DNA of 51,394 nt from Bacillota bacterium (GTDB lineage Bacteria; Bacillota; TC1; UBA5767), in assembly GCA_007121025.1 (NCBI GenBank), contig SKMO01000131.1, positions 1-51,394 of the forward strand, written 5' to 3'. Numbering within the stretch: the first letter of the stretch is position 1; every line of letters begins with the position of its first letter. The notes below the pieces were generated by a model that did no database searches, was not told the origin of the DNA, and saw only the letters and a list, made by a program, of their open reading frames with translations. Shown here in pieces: positions 34,967-43,672 of this stretch. The translations under genes and the position numbers were made by a program.

Positions 34967-36334
34967 CTACAGATCGGCCCCCAGATCGCGCAGAAACGTC
35001 ACGACTGCACGAATGTATGCCTGCCTGTCTGTTTTGCTCACGCCCATGAAATCGGTTCCCCGCATTTGACGGGCCACTTCGGAAATGTAATTTCCGTAAA
35101 TCTCACGGCCGTTTCGGTGGAAGGTGCCTGTGGGATAGCGGTTCCCGAGGTTGTTTTCCCGAAGAATCCGGTTGGCAATGGCCGGAGCCGCCGGAAAGCC
35201 ATCCTCTCTGCCGGGCAGTGCGATCACAGAATCTTCAATGGACTCAAACACCACCCGGACGATGACAGGATCCTGCAGATCGTTCCAGGAAAAGCTCCTG
35301 GCTGTTTCCTCTTCCAGGATGGTTCCGTTCAGGCGCCACTGCTTCACCCGGTAGCCATCGTCGGGCCGGGCCCAAAATGCCACGTCTTTTCCGGCGGACA
35401 CTGCGTCCCCGGTACGGATGGACTCCCCATCAACCCTGGCGGTCAGGGTTCCGTTCCCCCCAAGCACCGCGAAGGTCACCACATATGCATTCAAATCATA
35501 AAGGGCCACGATGTCCAGGTCTTCTTCAACGTTGAGGAATCCAGTATCCCAGCCGGAGAAACTGCGTCCGTCCTGTTCGGGAGGAGCCGGCGCGGTGGCA
35601 TCCCGACCGGCAGGAACCAGATCCATGCCCAGCAGGGTTTCCTCTTCATCATCGTCCAGAAAGCGGACTTCGTAATACAGGGCAAAGGCATGTCCGTATT
35701 CCCCGGCATAGTCCTCGGCCGTGGAATCCTCCCGCCCAAAAATGGTCAGATCTACCGATTCTTCCTGATTATCCTGAAACACTTCGGCCCCCATCTCCGT
35801 GACACTGTCAGGGACCAGCGCCTCAGTCAGTTCGTTGTCTGCAAACGCTGCCTGTCCGATGTTTTGGATCCCCCAGGGCAGGCTCAGCGCTGTCAGTTCG
35901 TTTCCCCGGAACGCTTCATCCCCGATGGACTCCAGCCCACTGCCCAGGGTCAGATCGTTCAGGCTGTTTCCGGAAAACGCCCGGGCTCCGATGTCGGACA
36001 CACTGTCCGGCAGAACAAGGGCTTCCAAGAGATTGTCCGCAAAAGCCGACGGCCCAATGCGTTCCAGCCCGTCCGGAAGGCTGACCAAGACCAGTCCTTT
36101 GTCTGCGAAAGCCTCTTCGTCGATGCCAATCACAGGGTTACCGTCCAGTGTCCCGGGGACGACCACCATCGTACCGCCAGCCACAACGTCATAATCGGTG
36201 ACTGTGGCCTTTCCATCTGACAGAGTGAACGAAAAAGCGCCATCGACCTCTTCAGCCAGAACACCGGCAGGCACCATCACTCCCAGGATCAGCATCACGG
36301 TCAGAATCACAGCCAGATGTTTATGCATTGTCAT
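34967..36334 (-). CDS. Secreted leucine-rich-repeat (LRR_5/BspA-like) protein
   Basis: 455 aa with a signal peptide (about 1-28, cut after VLA). After a short beta strip, about five repeats of 22-23 residues (IGxxAFxxNxLxxLxLPxxVxxI, about 68-195) form a BspA-type LRR solenoid. Then come one Listeria-Bacteroides repeat-like module (RSFSGWDTGFLNVEEDLDIVALYD, about 255-280) and a glycine/tryptophan repeat (GYRVKQWRLNGT). The last ~70 residues (YPTGTFHRNGREIYGNYISEVARQM ... AVVTFLRDLGADL) are a separate helical piece I do not recognise. No LPXTG motif or membrane anchor. Likely a surface or secreted binding protein. GGGGGAACG precedes the ATG. Confidence 0.82.
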   Translation of the reverse strand: MTMHKHLAVILTVMLILGVMVPAGVLAEEVDGAFSFTLSDGKATVTDYDVVAGGTMVVVPGTLDGNPVIGIDEEAFADKGLVLVSLPDGLERIGPSAFADNLLEALVLPDSVSDIGARAFSGNSLNDLTLGSGLESIGDEAFRGNELTALSLPWGIQNIGQAAFADNELTEALVPDSVTEMGAEVFQDNQEESVDLTIFGREDSTAEDYAGEYGHAFALYYEVRFLDDDEEETLLGMDLVPAGRDATAPAPPEQDGRSFSGWDTGFLNVEEDLDIVALYDLNAYVVTFAVLGGNGTLTARVDGESIRTGDAVSAGKDVAFWARPDDGYRVKQWRLNGTILEEETARSFSWNDLQDPVIVRVVFESIEDSVIALPGREDGFPAAPAIANRILRENNLGNRYPTGTFHRNGREIYGNYISEVARQMRGTDFMGVSKTDRQAYIRAVVTFLRDLGADL

Positions 36335-36422
36335 CCTCGTTCCCCCTTTTTGACCACACCATCAGCCGGATACCAGCATTCCCGCCGGTCCAGCTCCAAA
36401 AATCTGTTGCATTGTTACCCCC

Positions 36423-36450
36423 ATTGTACTCTTCCATCAGCGAGTCGCAA
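36423..36450 (-). promoter_or_regulatory. Sigma-A promoter for the LRR protein gene
   Basis: TTGCGA, 16 bp, TACAAT on the minus strand; about 80 nt of leader. Confidence 0.55.
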
Positions 36451-36644
36451 TCATCCCAAGCGGTTTCATTCGCCCATAGAGCAGTAAAGAAAAATCTTTC
36501 AGCGCCGAACGCATGTCATTTCTTTCAAATCCGCTGTCTGGATGCCACATTCGGTCCTGTACGAGCTTTTTCGGGTGGTGCCATTAAACATTTGCTCCCG
36601 TGTGTCCCATTGCTTGTTGGTAAAGCCTCAAACAACATCCGGCA

Positions 36645-36695
36645 GAAGAAGAGACAGACTCCCAGCATAAACGCCCGGGAGTCTGTCTCTTCTTC
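36645..36695. terminator. Long hairpin downstream of the beta-helix gene
   Basis: 19 bp perfect arms (GAAGAAGAGACAGACTCCC and its complement) around 13 nt, 38 nt past the stop of the giant gene. The 3' arm is itself pyrimidine-rich. No clear T run follows, so termination is inferred. The region between here and the LRR promoter (about 36451-36644) shows nothing else recognisable. Confidence 0.6.
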
Positions 36696-36733
36696 GAAGC
36701 TTGTCAAACGGGTCGGTTCTTCCGGTTTTCCCG

Positions 36734-39700
36734 TTAACGAACGATGGTGATTTCCTGATCTGATTCCTTCCAGTGCACCGCTGCACCGAGCATTTCTCCC
36801 ACAAAGCGCAGAGGAACGAACGTCCGTCCTTCCCGGATCATCACAGGACTGTCGAGGGCAACCAGCCTGCCGTTCACGGTCCCATAAGGGGATCCGACCG
36901 TCAGTTGAATCCGATCATCCTGTCTGCGGATGATCACCTGCCGGGTCTGCTGGTGCCAGGTCACCTCGGCTCCCATCCATTCACTGATCCGTCTGACCGG
37001 CACCATCGTCCTTCCGGTCTGCCGGTTGAGGAAGGGGCTTGTATCCATCTGTGTCCGCTCGTTGTTCACTGTGACGTCCAGACTGCCAATATGCATCCGG
37101 ATCCACACCTCGGGGTCTGGTTCATCAGCCGTGTCCTGTCCAAACACGGCTGTGATCTGCCGGTCCTGGTCCATGGTGACGGTGATGGACACCGCTTCGG
37201 TCTCGTCCAGGTCTCCACGCCAACCCAGAAATGTCCAGCCTTCTGCCGCACTGGCCCGAAGTTCCACCACCTGTCCGTCTCTCATCTGATGGGCTCCCGG
37301 TTCCGGGGTCACACTTCCGTCTCCGTCCACCCGGACAGTCAGCGTTCGTTGGACGGGGTCCGGTGCCATGCCTCCGGTTGACCCGGATCGAACCGGGAGA
37401 AAGGCTGCAGTGAGATGAGCATCCGCTCCCGGCATGGTGAGAAGGGTCTCCGCCTGATCGGAAAGACTTCCGGTTTGCGAAGAAACTGTCCATTTCCCAA
37501 ACCGGTAACCGGGGGCTGCTGTGGCGCGGATGGTCACCTGTTCCCCTTCCGGATAGTACCCTGCCCCTTCCAGGGTTCCTCCCTGAACGGGATCAGCTGC
37601 CATGGACAATCTGTGCACGTACTGCTGTGGCTCGTTGTCCAGGATCACACCCTCACTGGCAAGATAAGCCCCGTCAATCCGATCGGCACCTGTTACGGTC
37701 ACCGGAGCTTCAAAGACAGCGGTCTCCACACCCCCCTCGATGATGATGTTCAGATCATCACCGCTCCGCAGGACTGTGAGGGTTCTGACCGTCCCCCGGA
37801 TGACGATCGTCTTCCCATTTTGGATCATGTCAATCAGCAGATCGTTGCCGTCTGCCCGTTCATCCCAGGTGTTCCCTGCAATGTCATGTATGATGACTGT
37901 CCCGCCTACCGCGACATCATTGACGACCGTGGCGTTGGCCGCCTCCACAATCAGATTGCCTGAGATGGCCGGATTGGCGCTGCCGTCAAAACCCGCAAGC
38001 CCGGCTTCTGCCGTTTCCATCCAGACGTTTCCCGTCAGGGTGTGTGTCCCCAGATCGACGTTGATCAGGCGCTTTGCATCGATGTCTGCGGTGATGCTGT
38101 CCGCAAAACGGATCGTCCGGACAAACGGATCTGCAACGGCCGCAGCCAGTTCACCGGCTGTCCCGACGGTTGCCAATCCTGCCGGTTCCGTCTGAAACTC
38201 ATAGGGGCCCATGTCCATGAATTCACCGACCAGTCTCGGGTGACCGTCCAGGTCCGTGACCACTCCATGGGCAATTCCTCCCGCCTCATAAGGGCTGTTG
38301 ATTCCGGCACCGATGGCGGGAGAATCCCCGGTCAGGCGGTAATCGCCGGCCACACTGCCCGCTGTGGAAAAGGACGTCCGACCGTCAACAAACTGCGGAT
38401 CCAGGTCCAGATTGCCACCACTGTCCGCCCCGAAGTCTTCGTTCCAACCGTTGCTGCCACCGGACCCCTTGATGATGCTGTTGCGGAAAACCGGTACTGC
38501 ATTGTCGTTGTAGATTTCGTTGGTTCCGGGATTCACGGCGGCCATGTGGTGCCAGATGATGCTGTTGATCAGCACCGGATGGCTGTTGTTTCTGTTAAAG
38601 AGTCCTCCCCCGTAGGCCCAGGCGTAATTGTTGCTGAAGGTGACATTGACCAGCGTGGGGCTGCTGCTGCTGTTGTACAGTCCGCCGCCCCTCTGTCCTG
38701 TGGCATTGCCGCTGAACAGCACATTGATCAGTGTGGGATGGCTGTTGGAGAAGTTGCACATGCCTCCTCCCTCGGCTCTGGAATAGTTGCCGCGGAAGGT
38801 GACACCGATCAGCAGAGGATCGCTGTTCGAATTGTTCATTCCACCCCCGTAGCCGGGCAACTGAGAGGCAAAGTGACCGTTTGCCGTGAAGTTCACCTGG
38901 CGCAGAGTGGGGTGACTGTAGGAATTATGCATGCCACCTCCAAATTCATCCCCGCGGTTGTGTTCGATGTCCACCCGGGTCAGGACCGGATGGCTGTATT
39001 CATTGCGCATTCCTGTTCCATGGTTCCAGGAGATGATCACATCTTCCAGGACCGGGTGGCTTTCACGGTTGTACATCCCCCCGCCAACCGAACCGGTCAG
39101 GACCAGGTGTCTGAGCGTCGGGGAACTGTCGGTCAGGCAGATGGCTCCCCCGAAACGCTGTTCGAGAGGATCCTCAGATGCACCGTCCGCCTTTCCGGCT
39201 GTCACTGTCAGCCCGTCCAGGATGGTCTGTCCGCCCACATCGATTCCGGTGACCACCGTATAGGCGTTGTCTCCGGCAATGCCATCGGGATTGGTCACCG
39301 CGCCGTCCGGTCCGGTTTCATCGTTTCCGTCCAGGTCTCCGCTCAGGACGGTGGCATTTGCCCTCCAGTCCCGGGCATGTCTGGAGACTTCCGAACCGTC
39401 AAACCCCCCGTAGACCGCCACACCATCGGTGAGCAGAAACGTGGCTGTCCGCGGGTCTTCCGGATCAAGGCGGTGGGTCGGAAGGTAAACCCCTGCGGCC
39501 ACCCAGATCTCCATCCCCGCCCTGGCATCGTTTAATGCATCCTGCACGTCTGTGTAGGCATCGGTCCAGGAGGTTCCGTCCTCAAGTCCGGTGGCATTGG
39601 CTTTCACAAACAAAACCGCCGGTCTGTAATCACCCTCAATGCTGACAGCCCCTCCTTTGACGATGGTCACCTCCCGATCCGGCGGCGCATTCCAACCGTC

Positions 39701-41692
39701 CAGGCTGTTGAATTCAACCACCGTGACGCCCGGATCCAGTGCAAGGGTCGTCCCGCTTTCATACCAGACTGCGGCTCCGACCGGTCGCCAGCGGGCACCT
39801 TCCGCACGGACTGACTCCGGCAGGATCGTCACGGTCAGTGTTCCAGTGTCCACCCCGTCATCCATCAGCTCATAGGCGCCCATGTCCACGGCACTGCCGA
39901 TGATCCGGCTGTTTCCATCCAGATCAACCGCCACTGATGAAGCTGCACCCCCCGGTGCAAACGGGGTGTCCGTTCCGGCATCCACCGCCGGCGATCCCGG
40001 CTGGAGCCGGTAGTTGCCTGCCGTAGTGGGAGCCTGGTCAGCGCCGACTGGATCCTCAAACAGCGGATCTGTATCCAGATTGTTCCCACCGTCGATTCCC
40101 AGTACACCGGCCCAGTCCGTTCCGCTGGCCCCGGATCCCTGAATAAGGCTGTAAGCGATATCCGGCTTCCCGTCGGCATGCAGATTATGGATCTGGTCAC
40201 TTCCGTCCGAAACATTTCCCCAAAGAACACAGTTGATCAGTGTGGGCCGGGTTGCAGTGCCTGTGTTTGCATTGTATATTGCCCCGCCCTGGTTCATGGT
40301 GAATATCGTCCCTCTGGTCCGGTTCCCACTCAGGGTGGTGTTGATCAGGCTCAGATGATCCAGATTATTGTATATGGCGCCTCCCATGCCTTCATTGCTC
40401 TGGGTGATTTCGAACGCCTCATTGCCATGAAACAGGCCGTTGACCATCGTCAGTGAATCGTCGTCTGTCCCTTCAACAGACAGGCCGCCCCCCTGCCGGG
40501 CACTGTTCCCCCGGAACACCGTATTGACCAGCTCCAGATCTGCACTGTCCAATCCAAAACGCACGTTAACCAATAGCCCCCCTCCTCGGGATGCAGAGGT
40601 TCCGTCTGCCGTATTGTTCCTGAACTCCACACCCTGCATGGTGGCCGATCCATCCGAGTGATGCATTCCGCCACCATAGGGGGCAACATTGCCGTCAAAC
40701 ACCACCCGATGGAGCTCAATCGGGGTCTCATTGGTTCGGCTGGACAGCCCGCCCCCATACTGCTCTTCTGCCTCATTGTCGGTAAACGTAACATCCGTCA
40801 GCCGGATCCGGTCTCCGGATGTCTGAGCCAATCTGGCGCCCCCGCCCGAGACCGTGGCCTGATTGCCTTCAAAACGGACCCGTTCCAGGATCACGTCTCT
40901 GGTATCCCCGGAGGTTTTATCGTAGTACAGACCCCCTCCAGTGCCTGCGGCATTATTGAAGAATTCCACATCTGTGAGGACCACATTCATCCTGTGGTAT
41001 CTGACATACAGACCGCCACCATGGGATCGGGCTCTGTTGCCAACAAACCGGGTGTTTCGGATCTCCAGAGCATTGCCCGTATGCGGATCTGATCCTCCTA
41101 TCACATAGAGGCCTCCTCCGTGGTTATCCCATGAATCCCCGTTCCGGACATCCGCGTCACCCCCGGTGATGATCAGACCGTCCAGCTGGTACCACACCTG
41201 TCCAGAGCCACTGGCTGTCACCACGTGGTAGGCATTGTCCCCGTATATGTGGTTGCTGGCTGTGACGACGCCATCGGCGTCGGTTTGATCGTTGCGGTCC
41301 AGGTCTGCGCTGAGAACCGTCGGATTTGCCTTCCAGTCTCGGCCGTTCCTGTCGGTTTCATTGCCCTGAAAACCTCCATAGATGGCCACGCCACTGACCA
41401 ATTGAAAGGTGGCACTCCGGTCCGGGCTTTCTCCCTCTCCGGGCTCCGGTGCCGGATAGTACACGCCTCGGGCCACCCAGATTTCATCTCCGGACTGGGC
41501 TGCTTCCAGGGCGTCCTGCAGATCAGTGTATGCATCTTCCCAGGACGTTCCGTCGTCTGCTCCTGCTGCCGCACTCCGGACGTAAAGCACGCGGGCTCCC
41601 TGCGCCAGAGATTGCTGCAGACCCGTCACAGCGGTAAACAGCAGCATGAAGGCCACAATGACGGCTCCGATTTTTCGTTTAGACCGGTTCAT
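36734..41692 (-). CDS. Giant secreted beta-helix repeat protein with C-terminal copper amine oxidase-like domain
   Basis: 1652 aa from the ATG at 41692. A signal peptide (about 1-31) is followed by a first parallel beta-helix module (about 35-625) opening VLYVRSAAAGADDGTSWEDAYTDLQDAL. A second, related module opens VLFVKANATGLEDGTSWTDAYTDVQDAL (about 705-1180). Each runs through many NxxxxGGG(M/L)YN turns and ends near MG(A/P)YE, so the gene carries an internal duplication. A third repeat-poor beta region (about 1190-1380) follows, then two bacterial repeat modules (GYRFGKWTV, GWTFLGWRGD) and a copper amine oxidase N-terminal-like domain (about 1545-1652: VNNERTQMDTSPF, RTMVPVRRISEWMGAEVTW, RTFVPLRFVGEMLGAAVHW). 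The last domain is common at the ends of clostridial surface proteins. No catalytic residues assigned; probable adhesin or polysaccharide-binding protein. Confidence 0.85.
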   Translation of the reverse strand: MNRSKRKIGAVIVAFMLLFTAVTGLQQSLAQGARVLYVRSAAAGADDGTSWEDAYTDLQDALEAAQSGDEIWVARGVYYPAPEPGEGESPDRSATFQLVSGVAIYGGFQGNETDRNGRDWKANPTVLSADLDRNDQTDADGVVTASNHIYGDNAYHVVTASGSGQVWYQLDGLIITGGDADVRNGDSWDNHGGGLYVIGGSDPHTGNALEIRNTRFVGNRARSHGGGLYVRYHRMNVVLTDVEFFNNAAGTGGGLYYDKTSGDTRDVILERVRFEGNQATVSGGGARLAQTSGDRIRLTDVTFTDNEAEEQYGGGLSSRTNETPIELHRVVFDGNVAPYGGGMHHSDGSATMQGVEFRNNTADGTSASRGGGLLVNVRFGLDSADLELVNTVFRGNSARQGGGLSVEGTDDDSLTMVNGLFHGNEAFEITQSNEGMGGAIYNNLDHLSLINTTLSGNRTRGTIFTMNQGGAIYNANTGTATRPTLINCVLWGNVSDGSDQIHNLHADGKPDIAYSLIQGSGASGTDWAGVLGIDGGNNLDTDPLFEDPVGADQAPTTAGNYRLQPGSPAVDAGTDTPFAPGGAASSVAVDLDGNSRIIGSAVDMGAYELMDDGVDTGTLTVTILPESVRAEGARWRPVGAAVWYESGTTLALDPGVTVVEFNSLDGWNAPPDREVTIVKGGAVSIEGDYRPAVLFVKANATGLEDGTSWTDAYTDVQDALNDARAGMEIWVAAGVYLPTHRLDPEDPRTATFLLTDGVAVYGGFDGSEVSRHARDWRANATVLSGDLDGNDETGPDGAVTNPDGIAGDNAYTVVTGIDVGGQTILDGLTVTAGKADGASEDPLEQRFGGAICLTDSSPTLRHLVLTGSVGGGMYNRESHPVLEDVIISWNHGTGMRNEYSHPVLTRVDIEHNRGDEFGGGMHNSYSHPTLRQVNFTANGHFASQLPGYGGGMNNSNSDPLLIGVTFRGNYSRAEGGGMCNFSNSHPTLINVLFSGNATGQRGGGLYNSSSSPTLVNVTFSNNYAWAYGGGLFNRNNSHPVLINSIIWHHMAAVNPGTNEIYNDNAVPVFRNSIIKGSGGSNGWNEDFGADSGGNLDLDPQFVDGRTSFSTAGSVAGDYRLTGDSPAIGAGINSPYEAGGIAHGVVTDLDGHPRLVGEFMDMGPYEFQTEPAGLATVGTAGELAAAVADPFVRTIRFADSITADIDAKRLINVDLGTHTLTGNVWMETAEAGLAGFDGSANPAISGNLIVEAANATVVNDVAVGGTVIIHDIAGNTWDERADGNDLLIDMIQNGKTIVIRGTVRTLTVLRSGDDLNIIIEGGVETAVFEAPVTVTGADRIDGAYLASEGVILDNEPQQYVHRLSMAADPVQGGTLEGAGYYPEGEQVTIRATAAPGYRFGKWTVSSQTGSLSDQAETLLTMPGADAHLTAAFLPVRSGSTGGMAPDPVQRTLTVRVDGDGSVTPEPGAHQMRDGQVVELRASAAEGWTFLGWRGDLDETEAVSITVTMDQDRQITAVFGQDTADEPDPEVWIRMHIGSLDVTVNNERTQMDTSPFLNRQTGRTMVPVRRISEWMGAEVTWHQQTRQVIIRRQDDRIQLTVGSPYGTVNGRLVALDSPVMIREGRTFVPLRFVGEMLGAAVHWKESDQEITIVR

Positions 41693-41855
41693 CAACACAC
41701 ATCCCCTCTCCTGTTTCACAATCAATTTGCGTCTCTTCCAACCACTGGATCACCCCACAAAGACTCAGCATCCGGGCCTGTCTTCGGCCCTTCATATCGG
41801 TAGTCAACCGACGAATCGTGCTGCCAAGTCATACATTTAGCTTACAGGATCTACA

Positions 41856-41890
41856 CCAAAAAGAATCACCCCCGGGGTGATTCTTTTTGG
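41856..41890. terminator. Near-perfect palindromic terminator after the LuxR-type gene
   Basis: 17 bp arms (CCAAAAAGAATCACCCC and its complement) around one base. T-rich on both outgoing sides. It lies 26 nt past the LuxR-type stop and before the upstream region of the beta-helix gene. The rest of 41693-41855 shows no certain promoter. Confidence 0.85.
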
Positions 41891-41916
41891 ATTTTCATTG
41901 TTCACTAACCACTTTT

Positions 41917-43410
41917 TCAATCCTGACTGGTCCCAATTCCATACTGTTTTGCCAGGACAAACAACAGTTCACTGCGGTTGCTGACCTCTGCTTTCCGGTA
42001 AATGTTTCGAATATGGGTCTTGATTGTATTCCGGCTGATCCCCATTGTTTCGGCAATCAGCTCATTGGAGTGCCCGGCGATCATCAGGTAGACCACTTCC
42101 TTTTCCTTCCGGGTAAACCGGTCCATGGCGACATCAGGATGGACCTCAATTTTTTCGATCTCCTCTTCCAGAATATCCGTCACAGCCATCCTCTTTTGCC
42201 CGGTCAATTGGAGATTCCGAAGACTCAGGGCGGGAAGCACACCGAGAAACAGAAGAATGCCGGCTGCCAAAGACAGTTCCTGGTAAGGAGCGGATGCAAA
42301 ATCAACGTTCATCAGAAGACTCAGAACGATTCCAGCAAACAGAAAGATCACATTCAGAAGCAGGCCCGTTGCGAAATACCAGCGCGGATCGCCCTGATTC
42401 ACATGGCAGAAATACGCCAGTGAAACCCAGACGAACAGATCGATCAGACCGTAACTGCTTTCCAGAAGAAAATACAATGGCCACAGCACTCCTGCATCCA
42501 ACGCCAGTGGAAGCAGAAGAAAACTGCATCCGAGTGCAACCAAACCAAAGATCGCCGTAACGTCAACCCGGCTTTTCCGGTCAACGTAGAGCGCGGCACA
42601 CAGAATCGTGACTGCGTAAATGACCTGTCCGACAACCGGCGAGAGTACACCATCTGTCCGGATCACTGCAAAGATCAGTTCATGGGCCGGGAAAGACACA
42701 ATGTAAAAACAAAGGACAACCAGAGAAAACGGCAACCAAAAATGTTTCAGGGGATGAGAGCGGAAAGACTCTGCTTCCGGAACGATAAGCCACTCTCTCT
42801 TCAGCCCTGCATCCTGCGAATGGTCCCTGGGAAAGGTCAGGAGAGATGAGATGAGCACGGCAGGGATCAGCAAAAACAGCCCGGATAGAACAATCCCCGC
42901 CAGAGGAAACACCCTGTAGACCAGAATCAGGACCGTGTAAAGCGCTGTTGCTGACAGAACCATGGAAGCCATGAACCGCCCCCGGATTTCCCCGGAAACA
43001 TAATAGAGGGTTGTTCCCCAGGCCGCAAAATAGATGGCCGCAAAAAACCCGGTAATCGCCGGCATCAGTACGAACAGTACCAAAGAGGCTGTTGTCCATC
43101 CCATGCTCATGTCCAGAGGGACAGACCCGATGGCAAACGCAATGAGCATCGTCAAAACAGCAGTCACCAGTGGGGCACATCGCACCAGCCGCTCTTCGGA
43201 ACGATGGGTGTGCAACCGAAAGAGGATAAACGCAAATCCCAGAATTTTCGAAGAAAAGAATACCAGATTGAACACCAGAACTTTTTGCCCAAGGTTTTGA
43301 AATGACGCCTGCACGATTCCAAACAGCGGGAAAAACCACAACCAGGCCACGTAGGCCCCCATGGACAGCAGTACGTTTTTATCATTCCACCAGATTTCCG
43401 GGAGTCTCAT
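41917..43410 (-). CDS. Membrane-anchored LuxR-type transcription regulator with MFS-like domain
   Basis: 497 aa from the ATG at 43410 (GAGAGGA upstream). Residues about 10-410 hold roughly 12 hydrophobic segments in a major-facilitator-like layout. The C-terminus is a LuxR/GerE DNA-binding domain (about 432-490): FTRKEKEVVYLMIAGHSNELIAETMGISRNTIKTHIRNIYRKAEVSNRSELL, with the recognition helix near ISRNTIKTHIRNI. There is no receiver domain. Regulators with 12 membrane segments and a LuxR tail are known by annotation in gut Actinobacteria and some Firmicutes; their ligand is unknown. It lies next to large surface-protein genes and is divergent from the DUF2791 gene. An inverted repeat lies at its promoter. 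Confidence 0.85.
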   Translation of the reverse strand: MRLPEIWWNDKNVLLSMGAYVAWLWFFPLFGIVQASFQNLGQKVLVFNLVFFSSKILGFAFILFRLHTHRSEERLVRCAPLVTAVLTMLIAFAIGSVPLDMSMGWTTASLVLFVLMPAITGFFAAIYFAAWGTTLYYVSGEIRGRFMASMVLSATALYTVLILVYRVFPLAGIVLSGLFLLIPAVLISSLLTFPRDHSQDAGLKREWLIVPEAESFRSHPLKHFWLPFSLVVLCFYIVSFPAHELIFAVIRTDGVLSPVVGQVIYAVTILCAALYVDRKSRVDVTAIFGLVALGCSFLLLPLALDAGVLWPLYFLLESSYGLIDLFVWVSLAYFCHVNQGDPRWYFATGLLLNVIFLFAGIVLSLLMNVDFASAPYQELSLAAGILLFLGVLPALSLRNLQLTGQKRMAVTDILEEEIEKIEVHPDVAMDRFTRKEKEVVYLMIAGHSNELIAETMGISRNTIKTHIRNIYRKAEVSNRSELLFVLAKQYGIGTSQD

Positions 43411-43432
43411 GATCGATCCTCTCTTATTTAAA

Positions 43433-43450
43433 CAGCAACCAACGTTGCTG
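43433..43450. promoter_or_regulatory. Inverted repeat at the LuxR-type promoter, possible operator
   Basis: CAGCAAC-CAAC-GTTGCTG, 7 bp arms and 4 bp spacer. It starts about 23 nt upstream of the regulator ATG and abuts a TGTTTAAAT extended -10-like sequence on the minus strand (about 43427-43435). A dyad of this size overlapping a promoter is typical of autoregulation. Confidence 0.45.
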
Positions 43451-43608
43451 TACACTTCTACATTCAGCCTCTAAAATCCCCCCATCCGGAATTGATCCTG
43501 TTGGAATTGTTCCGCGTCTTCCTTAACCGGTTTTCGTCCCGCACTGAAGAACAGCGTCAGGATCCGTTTTCTGCTCTCAAAGCGTTCTGTGACCGTGGAG
43601 TGGAACAG

Positions 43609-43617
43609 TGTTATAAT
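43609..43617 (+). promoter_or_regulatory. Extended -10 promoter for the DUF2791 gene
   Basis: TGTTATAAT, a consensus extended -10. Transcription would start near 43624, downstream of an in-frame ATG at 43619, so that ATG cannot be the start of a transcript from this promoter. Confidence 0.65.
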
Positions 43618-43672
43618 AATGACCAAAGTCGTCTGTGAGCCAGAGCAGACGAACCGACTGGGGGGAATCGTT

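Noticed and set aside
36734-41692. CRISPR-like or tandem DNA repeats within the giant gene
   Set aside because: The repeats are at protein level and diverged in DNA; no identical spaced repeat units were seen.
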